A stretch of DNA of 64,000 bases from Amycolatopsis sp. 195334CR (GCF_017309385.1 NZ_JAFJMJ010000002.1:1-64000), one strand, 5' to 3'. Positions 33,963 to 43,107 are shown, numbered from the stretch's first letter. Numbers and translations: made by a program. The notes: generated by a model from the sequence alone, not told the origin.

Positions 33963-35186
33963 ATGAGCAGTGCCGCTCGAACCGCCCTCGTGCTCTCCGC
34001 CGTCGCCGCGAGCGCGGTCGCACTCGCCGGCTGCGGCCCCAGTGACCCCGGCCAGGCGGCCGCGGAGATCACCGCCCTGGACTACTACGCCGACCAGCAG
34101 GGCAGCAAGGCCTGGCAGCAGGTGCTGGACACCTGCGCGGCGGAGACCGGGATCAAGATCACCCGGCAGACCGTGCCGACCGACCAGCTGCTGCCCAAGG
34201 TCCTCAAGGACGCCAGCTCGCGCACCCTGCCGGACCTCCTCTTCGCGGACAACCCGTCGCTGCAGCAGATCGCCGCCACCGGCGCGCTCACCCCGCTGAC
34301 CGACTACGGCATCTCCACCGACGGGTACTACCCGGGCATCGTGAAGGCCGGGACCTACCAGGACAAGGTGTACGGGCTCGCCCCCGGGGTCAACGGGCTC
34401 GCCCTGATCTACAACAAGAAACTGTTGTGGGAGAAGGGGATCGAGCCACCGCAGACCTGGGAGCAGCTCAAGGTGGCGGCCACCGCGCTGACCGCGGAGA
34501 GCAAGTACGGCCTGGCCTTCTCCGCGCTGGCCACCGAGGAAGGCGCCTGGCAGTTCCTGCCGTTCTTCTGGAGCAACGGCGCCGATCTGGCCACATTGGA
34601 CTCACCGCAGGGCGTCGAGGCGATGCGCTTCGTCAACGACCTGGTGACCTCGGGGTCGGCGTCGAAGTCGGTGCTCAACTGGAACCAGAACGACGTGGCC
34701 GACCAGTTCGTCGCGGGCAACGCGGCGATGATGATCAACGGCTCGTGGAACCTGGCGCGGCTGGACGAGACCGCCGGGCTGGAGTACGGCGTGGTGCCGA
34801 TCCCGACGCCGCGGGCGGGTACGCCGCCCGTGGTGGCGCTCGGCGGTGAGGTCGGCGCGATCCCGGCCACCGGCGCGGACCGCCAGCAGGCCGCGGCCAA
34901 GGTGCTCGGCTGCATCCTGGCCGAGCCGAACATGGTCGCCTGGGACAAGGCACACGCCTACGTTCCGTCCAAAGTGGAGGTGGCGAAGAAGTTCGGCCAG
35001 GAGAACCCGGCCATGCAGCCGTTCGTGACCGAGGTGGAGACGGCGCGGTCGCGGACCGGGGAGCTGGGGGAGAAGTACTCGACCGTCTCGCAGGCGCTGG
35101 GCGCGGCGCTGCAGTCGGTGCTGGCCGGGCAGCAGTCGCCGGAGGACGCGCTGCGGGCGGCGCAGGAGCAGGCGGGCCGTCCGTGA
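33963..35186 (+). CDS. ABC sugar-binding lipoprotein
   Basis: A 407-residue extracellular solute-binding protein of family 1. The lipobox is ALAGC; the mature region shows the two-lobe pattern with LPDLLFADNPSL, YGLAPGVNGLALIYNKKL and MINGSWNLA. It delivers an oligosaccharide to the following permeases. GGAGG precedes the ATG. The stop overlaps the next gene's GTG. Expression is probably controlled through site C. Confidence 0.92.
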   Translation: MSSAARTALVLSAVAASAVALAGCGPSDPGQAAAEITALDYYADQQGSKAWQQVLDTCAAETGIKITRQTVPTDQLLPKVLKDASSRTLPDLLFADNPSLQQIAATGALTPLTDYGISTDGYYPGIVKAGTYQDKVYGLAPGVNGLALIYNKKLLWEKGIEPPQTWEQLKVAATALTAESKYGLAFSALATEEGAWQFLPFFWSNGADLATLDSPQGVEAMRFVNDLVTSGSASKSVLNWNQNDVADQFVAGNAAMMINGSWNLARLDETAGLEYGVVPIPTPRAGTPPVVALGGEVGAIPATGADRQQAAAKVLGCILAEPNMVAWDKAHAYVPSKVEVAKKFGQENPAMQPFVTEVETARSRTGELGEKYSTVSQALGAALQSVLAGQQSPEDALRAAQEQAGRP

Positions 35187-36082
35187 GGCTGGGTGCCTCG
35201 CGCTGGGCGGCCTGGGCGTTCCTGGCGCCCGCGCTGGCCTACCTCGTGCTGTTCTTCGGGTACCCGCTGGTCAACAACGTTTCGATGAGCCTGCGCGAGT
35301 ACTCGGTCCGCTCGTTCTACACCGGTGAGGCGCCGTTCACCGGGCTGGACAACTACGCGGCGGTGCTCGGTGACCCGCTGTTCGGCACGGCCGTGCTGAA
35401 CACCGCGGTGTTCACCGTCGCGTCGATCTTCTTCCAGTTCACCATCGGGCTGGCGCTGGCGGTGTTCTTCAGCGGCCGGTTCCCGCTGAGCGGGCTGCTG
35501 CGCTCGCTGCTGTTGCTGCCGTGGCTGCTGCCGCTGGTGGTCAGCGGCGCGGTGTGGCGGTGGATGCTGGACCAGGACCACGGCGTGATCAACGCGGCGC
35601 TTCGGGCGGTCGGCCTCGCCGACGGCCCGACGCCGTGGCTGACCGATCCCGGCTGGGCGCTGCCCGCGGTGATCATCGTGAACATCTGGATCGGCATCCC
35701 GTTCAACCTGGTGATCCTGCACGGCGGGCTGCGCGCGATCCCGTCCACTTTGTACGAAGCGGCGGAACTGGACGGCGCGGGCGCCTGGCAGCGGTTTCGG
35801 CACGTCACCTGGCCGCTGCTGCGCCCGGTCACCGCGGTGGTGCTGATGCTCGGGCTGGTCTACACGATCAAGGTGTTCGACGTGATCATGGTGGTCACCG
35901 GCGGCGGGCCGGCGAACGCCACGCAGACCCTGACCACCTGGGCCTACCAGCTCTCCTTCGACGGCGACTTCGCCTTCGGGCAGGGGGCGGCGGTCGGCAA
36001 CCTGCTGGTGCTGGTCGCGACCGTGTTCGGCCTGCTGTACCTGCGGTCGGCGCGGGCACAGTTGCGGGAGGAGCAGCGGTGA
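35183..36082 (+). CDS. ABC sugar transporter permease (MalF-like)
   Basis: A 299-residue permease with about six transmembrane helices. The EAA loop reads LYEAAELDGAGAWQRFRHVTWP, the contact site for the ATPase. It is translationally coupled to the binding protein upstream and the second permease downstream. No ATPase gene is in the operon, so a shared MsiK-type ATPase elsewhere is expected, as usual in actinomycetes. Confidence 0.93.
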   Translation: MRLGASRWAAWAFLAPALAYLVLFFGYPLVNNVSMSLREYSVRSFYTGEAPFTGLDNYAAVLGDPLFGTAVLNTAVFTVASIFFQFTIGLALAVFFSGRFPLSGLLRSLLLLPWLLPLVVSGAVWRWMLDQDHGVINAALRAVGLADGPTPWLTDPGWALPAVIIVNIWIGIPFNLVILHGGLRAIPSTLYEAAELDGAGAWQRFRHVTWPLLRPVTAVVLMLGLVYTIKVFDVIMVVTGGGPANATQTLTTWAYQLSFDGDFAFGQGAAVGNLLVLVATVFGLLYLRSARAQLREEQR

Positions 36083-36888
36083 CCAGGTACCTGCGCACCG
36101 CGGCCGGGATCGCGGTGGTGATCGTGCTGCTGTTCCCGTTGTACTGGATGGTCAACGCCTCCCTGCAGCCGGCGGGCTCGCTGCTGAAGCCGTCACCGGA
36201 CTGGCTGCCGCTGGACGGCACGCTCGACGGGTACCGCAGCGCACTGTCCACTCAGGGCGGTCACCTGCTGGCCAGCCTGGCGGTGGCGGCGGGCACCGTG
36301 GTGGTGTCGCTGCTGATCGCCATGCCCGCCGCGTACGCGCTGGCGCAGCTGAGGTTCCGCGGGGTGCAGGCGTTCGTCTTCGCGCTGCTGATCGTGCAGA
36401 TGGTGCCGGGCCCGGTGATGGCGAACTCGCTGTACACGCTGTTCAGCGAGTTCTCCCTGATCGACAGCTACCTGGGCCTGGTGCTGGCCGATTCGACGGC
36501 GACCATCCCGTTCGCCGTGCTGGTGCTGCGGGCGTTCATGCTGTCGATCCCGCGCGAGCTGTCGGAAGCGGCCAGAGTGGACGGTGCCGGGTACTGGCGG
36601 GTGTTCAGCTCGATCATCGTGCCGGTCAGCCGCAACGCCATGGTCACCGCCGGGTTGTTCTCCTTCCTGTTCGCCTGGGCGGACTTCCTGTTCGCCGTCA
36701 CGCTCACCACGGGACGCGCGATCGAACCGATCACGGTCGGCATCTACCGGTTCATCGGCAACCAGAGCGCCGACTGGAACGCGGTGCTGGCCACCGCGGT
36801 ACTGGCCTCGATCCCGGCGGCGGTGCTGCTGGTGATCGCGCAGCGGTACGTGGTCGCCGGGGTCACCGGCGGCGCGCTCAAAGATTAG
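36079..36888 (+). CDS. ABC sugar transporter permease (MalG-like)
   Basis: A 269-residue partner permease with about six helices and the EAA loop LSEAARVDGAGYWRVFSSII. The GTG at 36079 overlaps the previous stop (GTGA). The GH31 gene starts 8 bases after its stop, so transport and intracellular hydrolysis are co-transcribed. Confidence 0.93.
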   Translation: MTRYLRTAAGIAVVIVLLFPLYWMVNASLQPAGSLLKPSPDWLPLDGTLDGYRSALSTQGGHLLASLAVAAGTVVVSLLIAMPAAYALAQLRFRGVQAFVFALLIVQMVPGPVMANSLYTLFSEFSLIDSYLGLVLADSTATIPFAVLVLRAFMLSIPRELSEAARVDGAGYWRVFSSIIVPVSRNAMVTAGLFSFLFAWADFLFAVTLTTGRAIEPITVGIYRFIGNQSADWNAVLATAVLASIPAAVLLVIAQRYVVAGVTGGALKD

Positions 36889-36896
36889 GAGCAGGC

Positions 36897-38846
36897 ATGA
36901 TCGAAGTGCGGGTCCGCCACGAGGTGATCCGGATCGAGCCGTGGGGCCCGGACAGCCTGCGCGTGCGCGTGGGCAGGCACGTGATCACCGAGGACGTGCC
37001 GGGTGCGCTCGTCGCGCCGAAGCCGTCCGAAGTGGAGGAGTCGGAACACCGGGTGGTCAACGGTTCCCTGACCGCGACGGTGGACCTGGTGGACACGGAC
37101 ACCGGCGTGGTGCCGGTGTTGTCGTTCACCCGCACGGACACGGGCGCGGAACTGCTGTCCGAGCAGCGGGCGCACTTCTGGTGGCCCGGCCCGCGGCTGC
37201 GCGAGGAACGCGGTGGCGGGTATGCCCGGCTGGAGCAGCGGTTCCACGCGTACGAGGACGAGCGGCTCTACGGGCTCGGGCAGCACACGCACGGGCGGCT
37301 GGACCAGAAGGGCATGGTGCTCGACCTGGTGCAGCGCAACGGCGAGGTGTCCGTGCCGTTCCTGTTGTCCAGCCGCGGTTACGGTCTACTGTGGAATTCC
37401 CCGGCGGTCGGGCGCGTCGAACTGGCGGAGAACGGCACCCGCTGGGTCGCCGATTCCGCGCGTCAGATCGACTACTGGATCACGGCCGGTTCGCCGTCGC
37501 AGATCCTGTCCCGCTACGCCGACGCGACCGGGCACGCGCCGATGCTGCCGGAGTGGGCGAGCGGGTTCTGGCAGTCGAAGCTGCGTTACCGCAGCCAGGC
37601 GGAACTGCTCGACGTGGCCAGGGAACACCACCGGCGCGGCCTGCCGATGTCGGTGCTGGTGGCGGACTTCTTCCACTGGACGCACCTGGGGGACTGGCGG
37701 TTCGATCCGGCCGAGTGGCCGGACCCGGACGCGATGATCGCCGAACTGGACTCGCTGGGCATCCGGCTGATGGTGTCGATCTGGCCGTCGGTGAGCCCGC
37801 TGAGCGAGAACTTCGCCGCGCTGCGCGACCGCGGTCTGCTGGTGGGCACCGACCACGGCATCCCGGCCCACGCGCCTTGGCACGACAAGGGGTTCGACGT
37901 CGAGATGCCGGTGACCTTCTACGACCCGACCAATCCGGCGGCGCGGGAGTTCGTCTGGGAGACGGTCAAGCGCAACTACTACGACCGCGGGGTGCGCGCG
38001 TTCTGGCTGGACGCCTGTGAACCCGAGTTGCAGCCGGGGCACCCGCACAACCTGAGCTTCCACAGTGGACCGGGCAGCGAGGTGGCGAACCTGTACCCGC
38101 TGGCGAGCGCGCAGACCTTCCACGAAGGCGCGCGGGGAGCCGGCTCCGAGGACGTGGTGCTGCTGTGCCGGTCGGCGTGGGCGGGGAGCCAGCGCTACGG
38201 CGCCGCGCTGTGGTCGGGGGACATCCCGGCGACCTGGGCTTCGCTGCGGGCGCAGGTGCGGGCGGGGCTGAACGTGGCCGTGTCGGGAATTCCCTGGTGG
38301 ACCACGGACATCGGCGGTTTCCACGGGGGTGACCCGGATTCGCCGGAGTACCGCGAGCTGATGGTGCGGTGGTTCCAGTACGGGGTGTTCTGCCCGCTGT
38401 TCCGATTGCACGGGGTGCGGGACCCGCGGGTGCCGTTCGGGCCGGAGATGACCGGCGGCCCGAACGAGGTGTGGAGCTACGGCGAGGAGGCGGGGGAGCT
38501 GATCGCGGCGTCGTTGTGGTTGCGGGAGCGGATCCGGCCGTACCTGATGACGCAGATGCGGGCCGCGCACGAACACGGCACGCCGCCGATGCGGCCGCTG
38601 TTCGTGGAGTTCCCGGAGGACGCGGGTTCGTGGGACGTGGACGACCAGTTCATGCTGGGGCCCGACCTGCTGGTGGCGCCGGTGTTGCAGGCCGGAGCTG
38701 GCGCGCGCGAGGTCTACCTCCCGCCGGGCGTGACGTGGACCGACGCGTGGACGGGCGAGGTGGCCGAGGGCGGGCTGGTGGCCGCGCCGCTTGATCGCAT
38801 CCCGTTGTTTCTGCGTGACGGAGCGAAGTTACCGATCTCGGGGTGA
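36897..38846 (+). CDS. GH31 glycosidase, alpha-xylosidase-like
   Basis: A 649-residue GH31 enzyme without a signal peptide, so cytoplasmic. The N-terminal beta domain precedes the barrel. The nucleophile Asp is in FWLDACEPE (about residue 371) and the likely acid/base Asp in WSGDIPATW (about 441). The WLDxxEPE form is seen in alpha-xylosidases, whereas alpha-glucosidases usually have WxDMNE. It would hydrolyse the oligosaccharide brought in by the coupled ABC transporter. AGGAGCAGGC precedes the ATG. Confidence 0.88.
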   Translation: MIEVRVRHEVIRIEPWGPDSLRVRVGRHVITEDVPGALVAPKPSEVEESEHRVVNGSLTATVDLVDTDTGVVPVLSFTRTDTGAELLSEQRAHFWWPGPRLREERGGGYARLEQRFHAYEDERLYGLGQHTHGRLDQKGMVLDLVQRNGEVSVPFLLSSRGYGLLWNSPAVGRVELAENGTRWVADSARQIDYWITAGSPSQILSRYADATGHAPMLPEWASGFWQSKLRYRSQAELLDVAREHHRRGLPMSVLVADFFHWTHLGDWRFDPAEWPDPDAMIAELDSLGIRLMVSIWPSVSPLSENFAALRDRGLLVGTDHGIPAHAPWHDKGFDVEMPVTFYDPTNPAAREFVWETVKRNYYDRGVRAFWLDACEPELQPGHPHNLSFHSGPGSEVANLYPLASAQTFHEGARGAGSEDVVLLCRSAWAGSQRYGAALWSGDIPATWASLRAQVRAGLNVAVSGIPWWTTDIGGFHGGDPDSPEYRELMVRWFQYGVFCPLFRLHGVRDPRVPFGPEMTGGPNEVWSYGEEAGELIAASLWLRERIRPYLMTQMRAAHEHGTPPMRPLFVEFPEDAGSWDVDDQFMLGPDLLVAPVLQAGAGAREVYLPPGVTWTDAWTGEVAEGGLVAAPLDRIPLFLRDGAKLPISG

Positions 38847-38878
38847 GCCGGCGGCGTTCCGGGCGCGTATGAGTCGGT

Positions 38879-39604
38879 ATGGCGTGGCGAGTGGCGAACG
38901 CACTGGACAAACTACTGGCACAACTGGACGCGCTGGCCCCGGGCCGGAACCGGGCCAGCGACGGATCGATCGGGGACACCTCACACCAGAACCGCAGCAG
39001 TGACCACAACCCGTGGTATGGCCCCGGCATCGTGACCGCCCGCGACTTCACGCACGACCCGGCGGGCGGTCTCGACTGTCATTGGCTGGCCGCGAGGCTG
39101 GTCGAAGTGCGCGACTGGCGGGTGAAGTACGTGATCTGGGACCGCCGGATCGTCGACTCGCGGACCGATCCGTGGTCGTGGCGCCCGTACCACGGGGAGA
39201 ACCCGCACACGAGTCACCTGCACCTTTCGGTATTGCCCAACCCTTCCTGCGATGACGTCACGCCGTGGGACCTCGGCGTCGTCGCGGAGTTCAACAGCGA
39301 GGAGCACAGCGTGGAACTGACCCCGGGTACGTTCGTGTCGAAGACGCTGGTCTGCCCGTCGGTGGCCGCCGACCTGGTGATCAGCCTGGGCTTCGTGTCG
39401 TTCACCGTGCACCACATCAAGTTCTTCGGCCCGACGCCGGAAGCGGGCTCGGCGGAACTGGCTTCCTACGGTGAACAGATCGTCGACCCCGCACGCCCCT
39501 ACGTGAAACCCGCCCCGGCGGGCGCCCTCACCGCGGAAATCCTCTACTCACTGGCGCCCGGCACCCCGCAGCACACCGCGGTGGCTGCCTTTCGAGCGCG
39601 CTGA
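38879..39604 (+). CDS. M15-like peptidase domain protein
   Basis: A 241-residue protein whose first 125 residues have the metallopeptidase pattern of phage-type and D-Ala-D-Ala endopeptidases: SDHNPW, ARDFTHDP and SHLHLSV supply the His/Asp/His metal site. The C-terminal half is unassigned. No signal peptide is visible, which is unusual for a wall enzyme and fits a phage- or tailocin-like origin. It is 32 bases after the GH31 gene and upstream of the tRNA. Role inferred. Confidence 0.7.
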   Translation: MAWRVANALDKLLAQLDALAPGRNRASDGSIGDTSHQNRSSDHNPWYGPGIVTARDFTHDPAGGLDCHWLAARLVEVRDWRVKYVIWDRRIVDSRTDPWSWRPYHGENPHTSHLHLSVLPNPSCDDVTPWDLGVVAEFNSEEHSVELTPGTFVSKTLVCPSVAADLVISLGFVSFTVHHIKFFGPTPEAGSAELASYGEQIVDPARPYVKPAPAGALTAEILYSLAPGTPQHTAVAAFRAR

Positions 39605-39800
39605 GCCTCCGGACAGCGACCACGACGCGTGGTGAGCAGCAACGCGGGCACACCCTGGAAAACGGGGCAAACCCTGCATGATGCCGCCCTGCTCACCCGT
39701 CCGCGGCCCCCGCCCTCACCCTACCGGCGCCCCCCGACGCCCATGAGGTAAGTTCGACCAGCGACTCGCGGGGGCTTCGTCGCACCCGCCCGCTCGCACG
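39605..39800. other. Intergenic region before the tRNA
   Basis: This stretch holds no ORF I would support. A TAAGTT (39749-39754) could be the -10 of the tRNA promoter, but no convincing -35 stands at the right distance. Otherwise I see only GC-rich spacer. Confidence 0.5.
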
Positions 39801-39874
39801 GGGCCGGTAGCTCAGTTGGTCAGAGCAGGGGACTCATAATCCCTTGGCCGCGGGTTCGAGCCCCGCCCGGCCCA
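39801..39874 (+). tRNA. tRNA with CAT anticodon, probably tRNA-Ile2 (or elongator Met)
   Basis: A complete cloverleaf: acceptor GGGCCGG/CCGGCCC, D stem GCTC/GAGC, anticodon stem GGGGA/TCCCT with loop CTCATAA (anticodon CAT at 39835-39837), T stem GCGGG/CCCGC, discriminator A. CCA is not encoded. The anticodon arm and variable region (AGCAGGGGACTCATAATC, CTTGG) look like bacterial Ile2 tRNAs, whose CAT is modified to lysidine. Its 3' half is the left attachment site of the integrated element. Confidence 0.9.
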
Positions 39875-39875
39875 C
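39833..39875 (+). repeat. attL, 43-bp core identical to attR
   Basis: From the anticodon loop to one base past the discriminator, this sequence is repeated perfectly at 53885-53927. It is the crossover region of tRNA-integrating AICEs. The tRNA here stays complete because the element supplies the same 3' end. Confidence 0.93.
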
Positions 39876-39924
39876 CCCTCTGACCAGCCCAGATCCTCTG
39901 GTGCAACGTCGTCACCCATCCGCG

Positions 39925-39945
39925 TGTCCATTGCCCTGTCCATTG
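39925..39945 (+). repeat. Paired TGTCCATTG repeats, possible integrase arm sites
   Basis: TGTCCATTG occurs at 39925-39933 and 39937-39945, a 12-bp period, 50 bases inside attL. The right end of the element has TGTCCAT twice with the same 12-bp period (53771 and 53783). Confidence 0.4.
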
Positions 39946-39978
39946 ACAGCCCTCGTCAGGCGCGCTCAGCCTGTGGTT

Positions 39979-41256
39979 ATGGCCAGGACAGCAGCGAGCG
40001 GAGACAGCCGCAAGCGGGGGAGCATCCGCGCCCGGGGCAACTCACTCCAGGTGCGCGTCTATGCCGGCGTGGATCCGGTAACCGGCAAACCCGCCTACCT
40101 GACGGAAACCGTTCGCGGAACGGATAAAGCGGCACACCGAGCCGCGAACAAGGTGATGACGAAGCTCCAAGCGCAAGTCGATGGACAGCGCTCGGCGAGC
40201 ACTTCGGTCTCGTTGTCCTACGCCATCGATGAATGGCTCCGCACGGCCGACATCGAGTCGACAACTCGTCATGGCTACGTGGGCTACATCGAGCGCAGCA
40301 TCCGGCCGACGCTCGGTGACATCCCGATCAACAAGCTGACGGCTCGCATGCTGGAAACCTTCTACGGCGAACTCCGGCGATGCCGGATCCGATGCAGCGG
40401 TCGGCCGTTCGTTGAGCACAACGCCGAAGGTGAGCACGATTGCGGCAAGCTGAAGTGTAGGCCGCACAAGTGCAAGGGCATGGCTCCGTCGTCGGTGCGG
40501 CAGATTCACTCCATCATCAGCGGGGTGCTCAATGCCGCCGTTCGCTGGGACTGGATCACCTCGAACCCCGCACGCATCGCTCAGCGCCCGAAACAGACGC
40601 CGCCGCAGCCCGATCCGCCGTCGCCCGCCGAGGCCGCCCGCCTCGTGGAGAAGGCTTTCGCCTTGGACGAGGATTGGGGCACGCTCGTATGGCTGGTCAT
40701 GACGACGGGCATCCGCCGCGGTGAGGTGTGCGCTCTTCGCTGGTCCCGTGTCGACTTCGATGAGGGAATCGTCGAGATCCGCCGCAGCTACACGACGCTC
40801 CGGGGCGTCGGCACGGAGAAGGATACGAAGACCCACCAGATGCGCCGCATCGCCCTGGACACGGAAACCACCGTCCTCCTGCGGGAACACCTCGCACGTT
40901 GCCAGCAGCGTTATGAGGCGCTAGGAGTCCAGTGGAACGCCGACTCCTACGTCTTCCCAGGCACACGCGGCAACGATCCGTCGGTGCCCTACCCGCCGGA
41001 TGCCGTTTCGAGCCGCTACAAGAAGATGGCGAAGCGCCTCGGCATCGACACCCACATTCACGCCCTCCGCCACTACTCGGCTACCGAGCTGCTCACGGCC
41101 GGAATCGACCTGCGAACAGTCGCCGGACGCCTCGGCCACGGTGGCGGCGGCGCAACCACCCTGCGAGTCTATGCCGCGTGGGTTGCTGCTGCCGACCGCA
41201 AAGCGGCAGAGATACTCGGTTCTCGCATGCCCAGGGTTAATCGAGGTGGCGAATAG
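39979..41256 (+). CDS. int: AICE tyrosine recombinase (integrase)
   Basis: A 425-residue phage-type integrase. Catalytic residues: R246 (TGIRRGE), H361 and R364 (HALRHY), H387 (LGHGG) and Y398 (RVYAAW). An arm-binding N-terminus (RGSIRARGNSLQVRVY) precedes the core-binding domain, which carries a Cys/His-rich insert (C135, C139, H147, H153, C155, C160, H163, C165) that could hold zinc. The gene lies just inside attL and reads away from the tRNA. ATG 39979 is taken; GTG 39973 is two codons upstream. No xis gene adjoins it. Confidence 0.95.
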   Translation: MARTAASGDSRKRGSIRARGNSLQVRVYAGVDPVTGKPAYLTETVRGTDKAAHRAANKVMTKLQAQVDGQRSASTSVSLSYAIDEWLRTADIESTTRHGYVGYIERSIRPTLGDIPINKLTARMLETFYGELRRCRIRCSGRPFVEHNAEGEHDCGKLKCRPHKCKGMAPSSVRQIHSIISGVLNAAVRWDWITSNPARIAQRPKQTPPQPDPPSPAEAARLVEKAFALDEDWGTLVWLVMTTGIRRGEVCALRWSRVDFDEGIVEIRRSYTTLRGVGTEKDTKTHQMRRIALDTETTVLLREHLARCQQRYEALGVQWNADSYVFPGTRGNDPSVPYPPDAVSSRYKKMAKRLGIDTHIHALRHYSATELLTAGIDLRTVAGRLGHGGGGATTLRVYAAWVAAADRKAAEILGSRMPRVNRGGE

Positions 41257-41257
41257 A

Positions 41258-42403
41258 CTAGAGGACCACATTTTGTAGTTCGGTAAGCATGTTCTTCGCC
41301 AACTCTTGCGCGCCCTCGTTTGCGCCGGTTGCTGCGCCGTGTGCTACTCCTGACAGAACACCTTTTACTGCTGCAATCGATTTGCGAATACGGCTCTTCT
41401 GGGGCTGCTGAGAGGTGGTTTCTTCTAGGACTTCTTGGCCTGATTCCCTGATGATTTCTTCGTCGTCTCCGACGAGATTGAATCCTTTGATTTCGCGCAG
41501 TATCTGGGTTATTAGCGTAGCTAGCGCTTCGTGTCCAGGTGTCACCTCCTGTCTGGAAAGTTGTAGCATTGAGTTATGGTCGCCTACTGCGATCTGCATG
41601 CTGCCATTGGCGTCACCGTGAATCACTGGACCGTTATTGATCACCGTTGTCTCGACCCTTGTGCTGGCATGAACCGCTGGCGTGTCGCTCGACATGACTA
41701 CATCTAGCCCCCTTGCTGTCAGTGTTGGGCGGATAAATCCGTCCACTTCCTGGTCGATCCTTATCGAGTTCACGTATCCCTTATCGTGTAGATATTGGGC
41801 TGATTTGCGAACCTCTTGAAGGTCAAATTGACGGCCAAGATAGTAGGAGGAGGAGTCTTGAAGAAACTCGGTAAAATCGATTGGCGGAGACTCGTCCTCT
41901 CGATTGTTGAGCCAGTTCAACATGCGACCTGTCAAGATGCTAATTCTTCTGCTCTTGTCGGATCTAATGGACATGATTTGCTGAATCTGCATTTGTCCTG
42001 GTGGTGTCAGGTGGCCGTCGACCCCGTCGCCGTCTTCGATTACGGTGGCCAATCCGTGAGCCTCTAGCAGTCGTCCCGCCTCTGATGCCTTCGATCTATC
42101 TATGTTCGCTTCGCGTGCGAACTGGTTAAAGCTGTGAAACCCTTGAGTTGGTTCGGGTTGTTGGGCGATCCACTCCATCAACTGAATTGAGATGGTGGCA
42201 AGCGGGGTGGGTGCAAAAGGGAAATCTGTTGATTCCATGTGGTGTCCTGATTCCGTGTCCGGATTTGCGGCGGGCCGCGATTTGATCGGCATCGCTTCTA
42301 GTGGAACCTTGATTGGTTTTCTCTTGAATTCTTTTTCAAGGTCCTTCTTGATGTTGTTGGCAAATTTCTGCATTGCTCGCCGATTGTGTGAACTAAGCGA
42401 CAT
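41258..42403 (-). CDS. AT-richer AICE cargo protein with winged-helix-like repeats, unknown
   Basis: A 381-residue protein, clearly lower in GC than the surrounding DNA. Two stretches (about 95-160 and 165-235) look like winged helices, each ending in a HLTPPG or RPTLTARGLD wing. Then VINNGPVIHGDANGSMQIAVG, a Gly/Asn-rich turn seen next to oligomerising or sensor segments in several bacterial proteins, and a C-terminal region rich in small residues (VKGVLSGVAHGAATGA) that may insert in or associate with membranes. A strong RBS (AAGGAGG) precedes the ATG. No enzyme motif. It ends 1 base from int. A defence or toxin role is possible but unproved. Confidence 0.75.
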   Translation of the reverse strand: MSLSSHNRRAMQKFANNIKKDLEKEFKRKPIKVPLEAMPIKSRPAANPDTESGHHMESTDFPFAPTPLATISIQLMEWIAQQPEPTQGFHSFNQFAREANIDRSKASEAGRLLEAHGLATVIEDGDGVDGHLTPPGQMQIQQIMSIRSDKSRRISILTGRMLNWLNNREDESPPIDFTEFLQDSSSYYLGRQFDLQEVRKSAQYLHDKGYVNSIRIDQEVDGFIRPTLTARGLDVVMSSDTPAVHASTRVETTVINNGPVIHGDANGSMQIAVGDHNSMLQLSRQEVTPGHEALATLITQILREIKGFNLVGDDEEIIRESGQEVLEETTSQQPQKSRIRKSIAAVKGVLSGVAHGAATGANEGAQELAKNMLTELQNVVL

Positions 42404-42558
42404 GATCGTCCTCCTTGTGGCATGTTACGTCGTTCGAGGGCGCGCGGCATGTAAGACACGAGTGTGCCGATGATCGTGTGTTCAGAGAGTTGAGCATGCG
42501 AGCGGAACTTGTGGCAGCGCCTAGGGGTGGCTCAGTGGTCATCACTAGGCTGTGCATC

Positions 42559-43107
42559 GTGGGTGACGAGCACGGAGCGTGGCAGACGTACGGTGAGCGG
42601 TTGGTGTATGACAACCGGTGGGTGAAGGTCGGGTTGACCGACGTTCAGGCGCCCAACGGGGAGCGCTGGGAGTACCACGTGGTGCACCTCGCGCGCATCG
42701 CCATCGCGCTGATCGTGAACGATCGGGACGAGGCGCTGATGCTGTGGCGCTACCGGTTCGCCACGAAGCAGTGGGGGTACGAGCTGCTCGGCGGCATGGT
42801 GGACGACGGCGAGGAGGCCGCCTTCACCGCCGCGCGCGAGGCGGCTGAGGAGAGCGGCTGGCGCCCGGTTGGCAAGCCGGAGCACCTGGTGAGCTTCGAG
42901 CCGCTGCCTGGCCAGGTCACCGCGCCGATGGACGTCTATCTGTGGCGCGAGGCTGAGCACGTCGGCGACCCGACCGACACCGAGGAGGCCGGGCGCGTCG
43001 AGTGGGTGCCGCTGTCCCGCGTGAACGAGCTGGCCCAGCGGCAAGAGCTGCTTGGCTCCGGGACGCTGGTGTCCCTGCTGTACTACCTCAACTCGCGCGA
43101 GGGTTGA
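42559..43107 (+). CDS. AICE NUDIX hydrolase
   Basis: A 182-residue NUDIX protein. The box GGMVDDGEEAAFTAAREAAEESGW fits Gx5Ex7REUxEExGU; it hydrolyses a nucleoside-diphosphate derivative. NUDIX genes are regular members of AICEs beside the regulator. The core starts WQTYGERLVYDNRWV. I use GTG 42559; ATG 42496, with a GAGAG site, and GTG 42535 are in-frame alternatives. The 3' end overlaps the convergent regulator gene by 25 bases. Confidence 0.88.
   Translation: MGDEHGAWQTYGERLVYDNRWVKVGLTDVQAPNGERWEYHVVHLARIAIALIVNDRDEALMLWRYRFATKQWGYELLGGMVDDGEEAAFTAAREAAEESGWRPVGKPEHLVSFEPLPGQVTAPMDVYLWREAEHVGDPTDTEEAGRVEWVPLSRVNELAQRQELLGSGTLVSLLYYLNSREG

Noticed and set aside
42419..42452. GGCATGT repeated between the cargo and NUDIX genes
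   Set aside because: Only seven bases, 27 bases apart, with no symmetry; not above chance.
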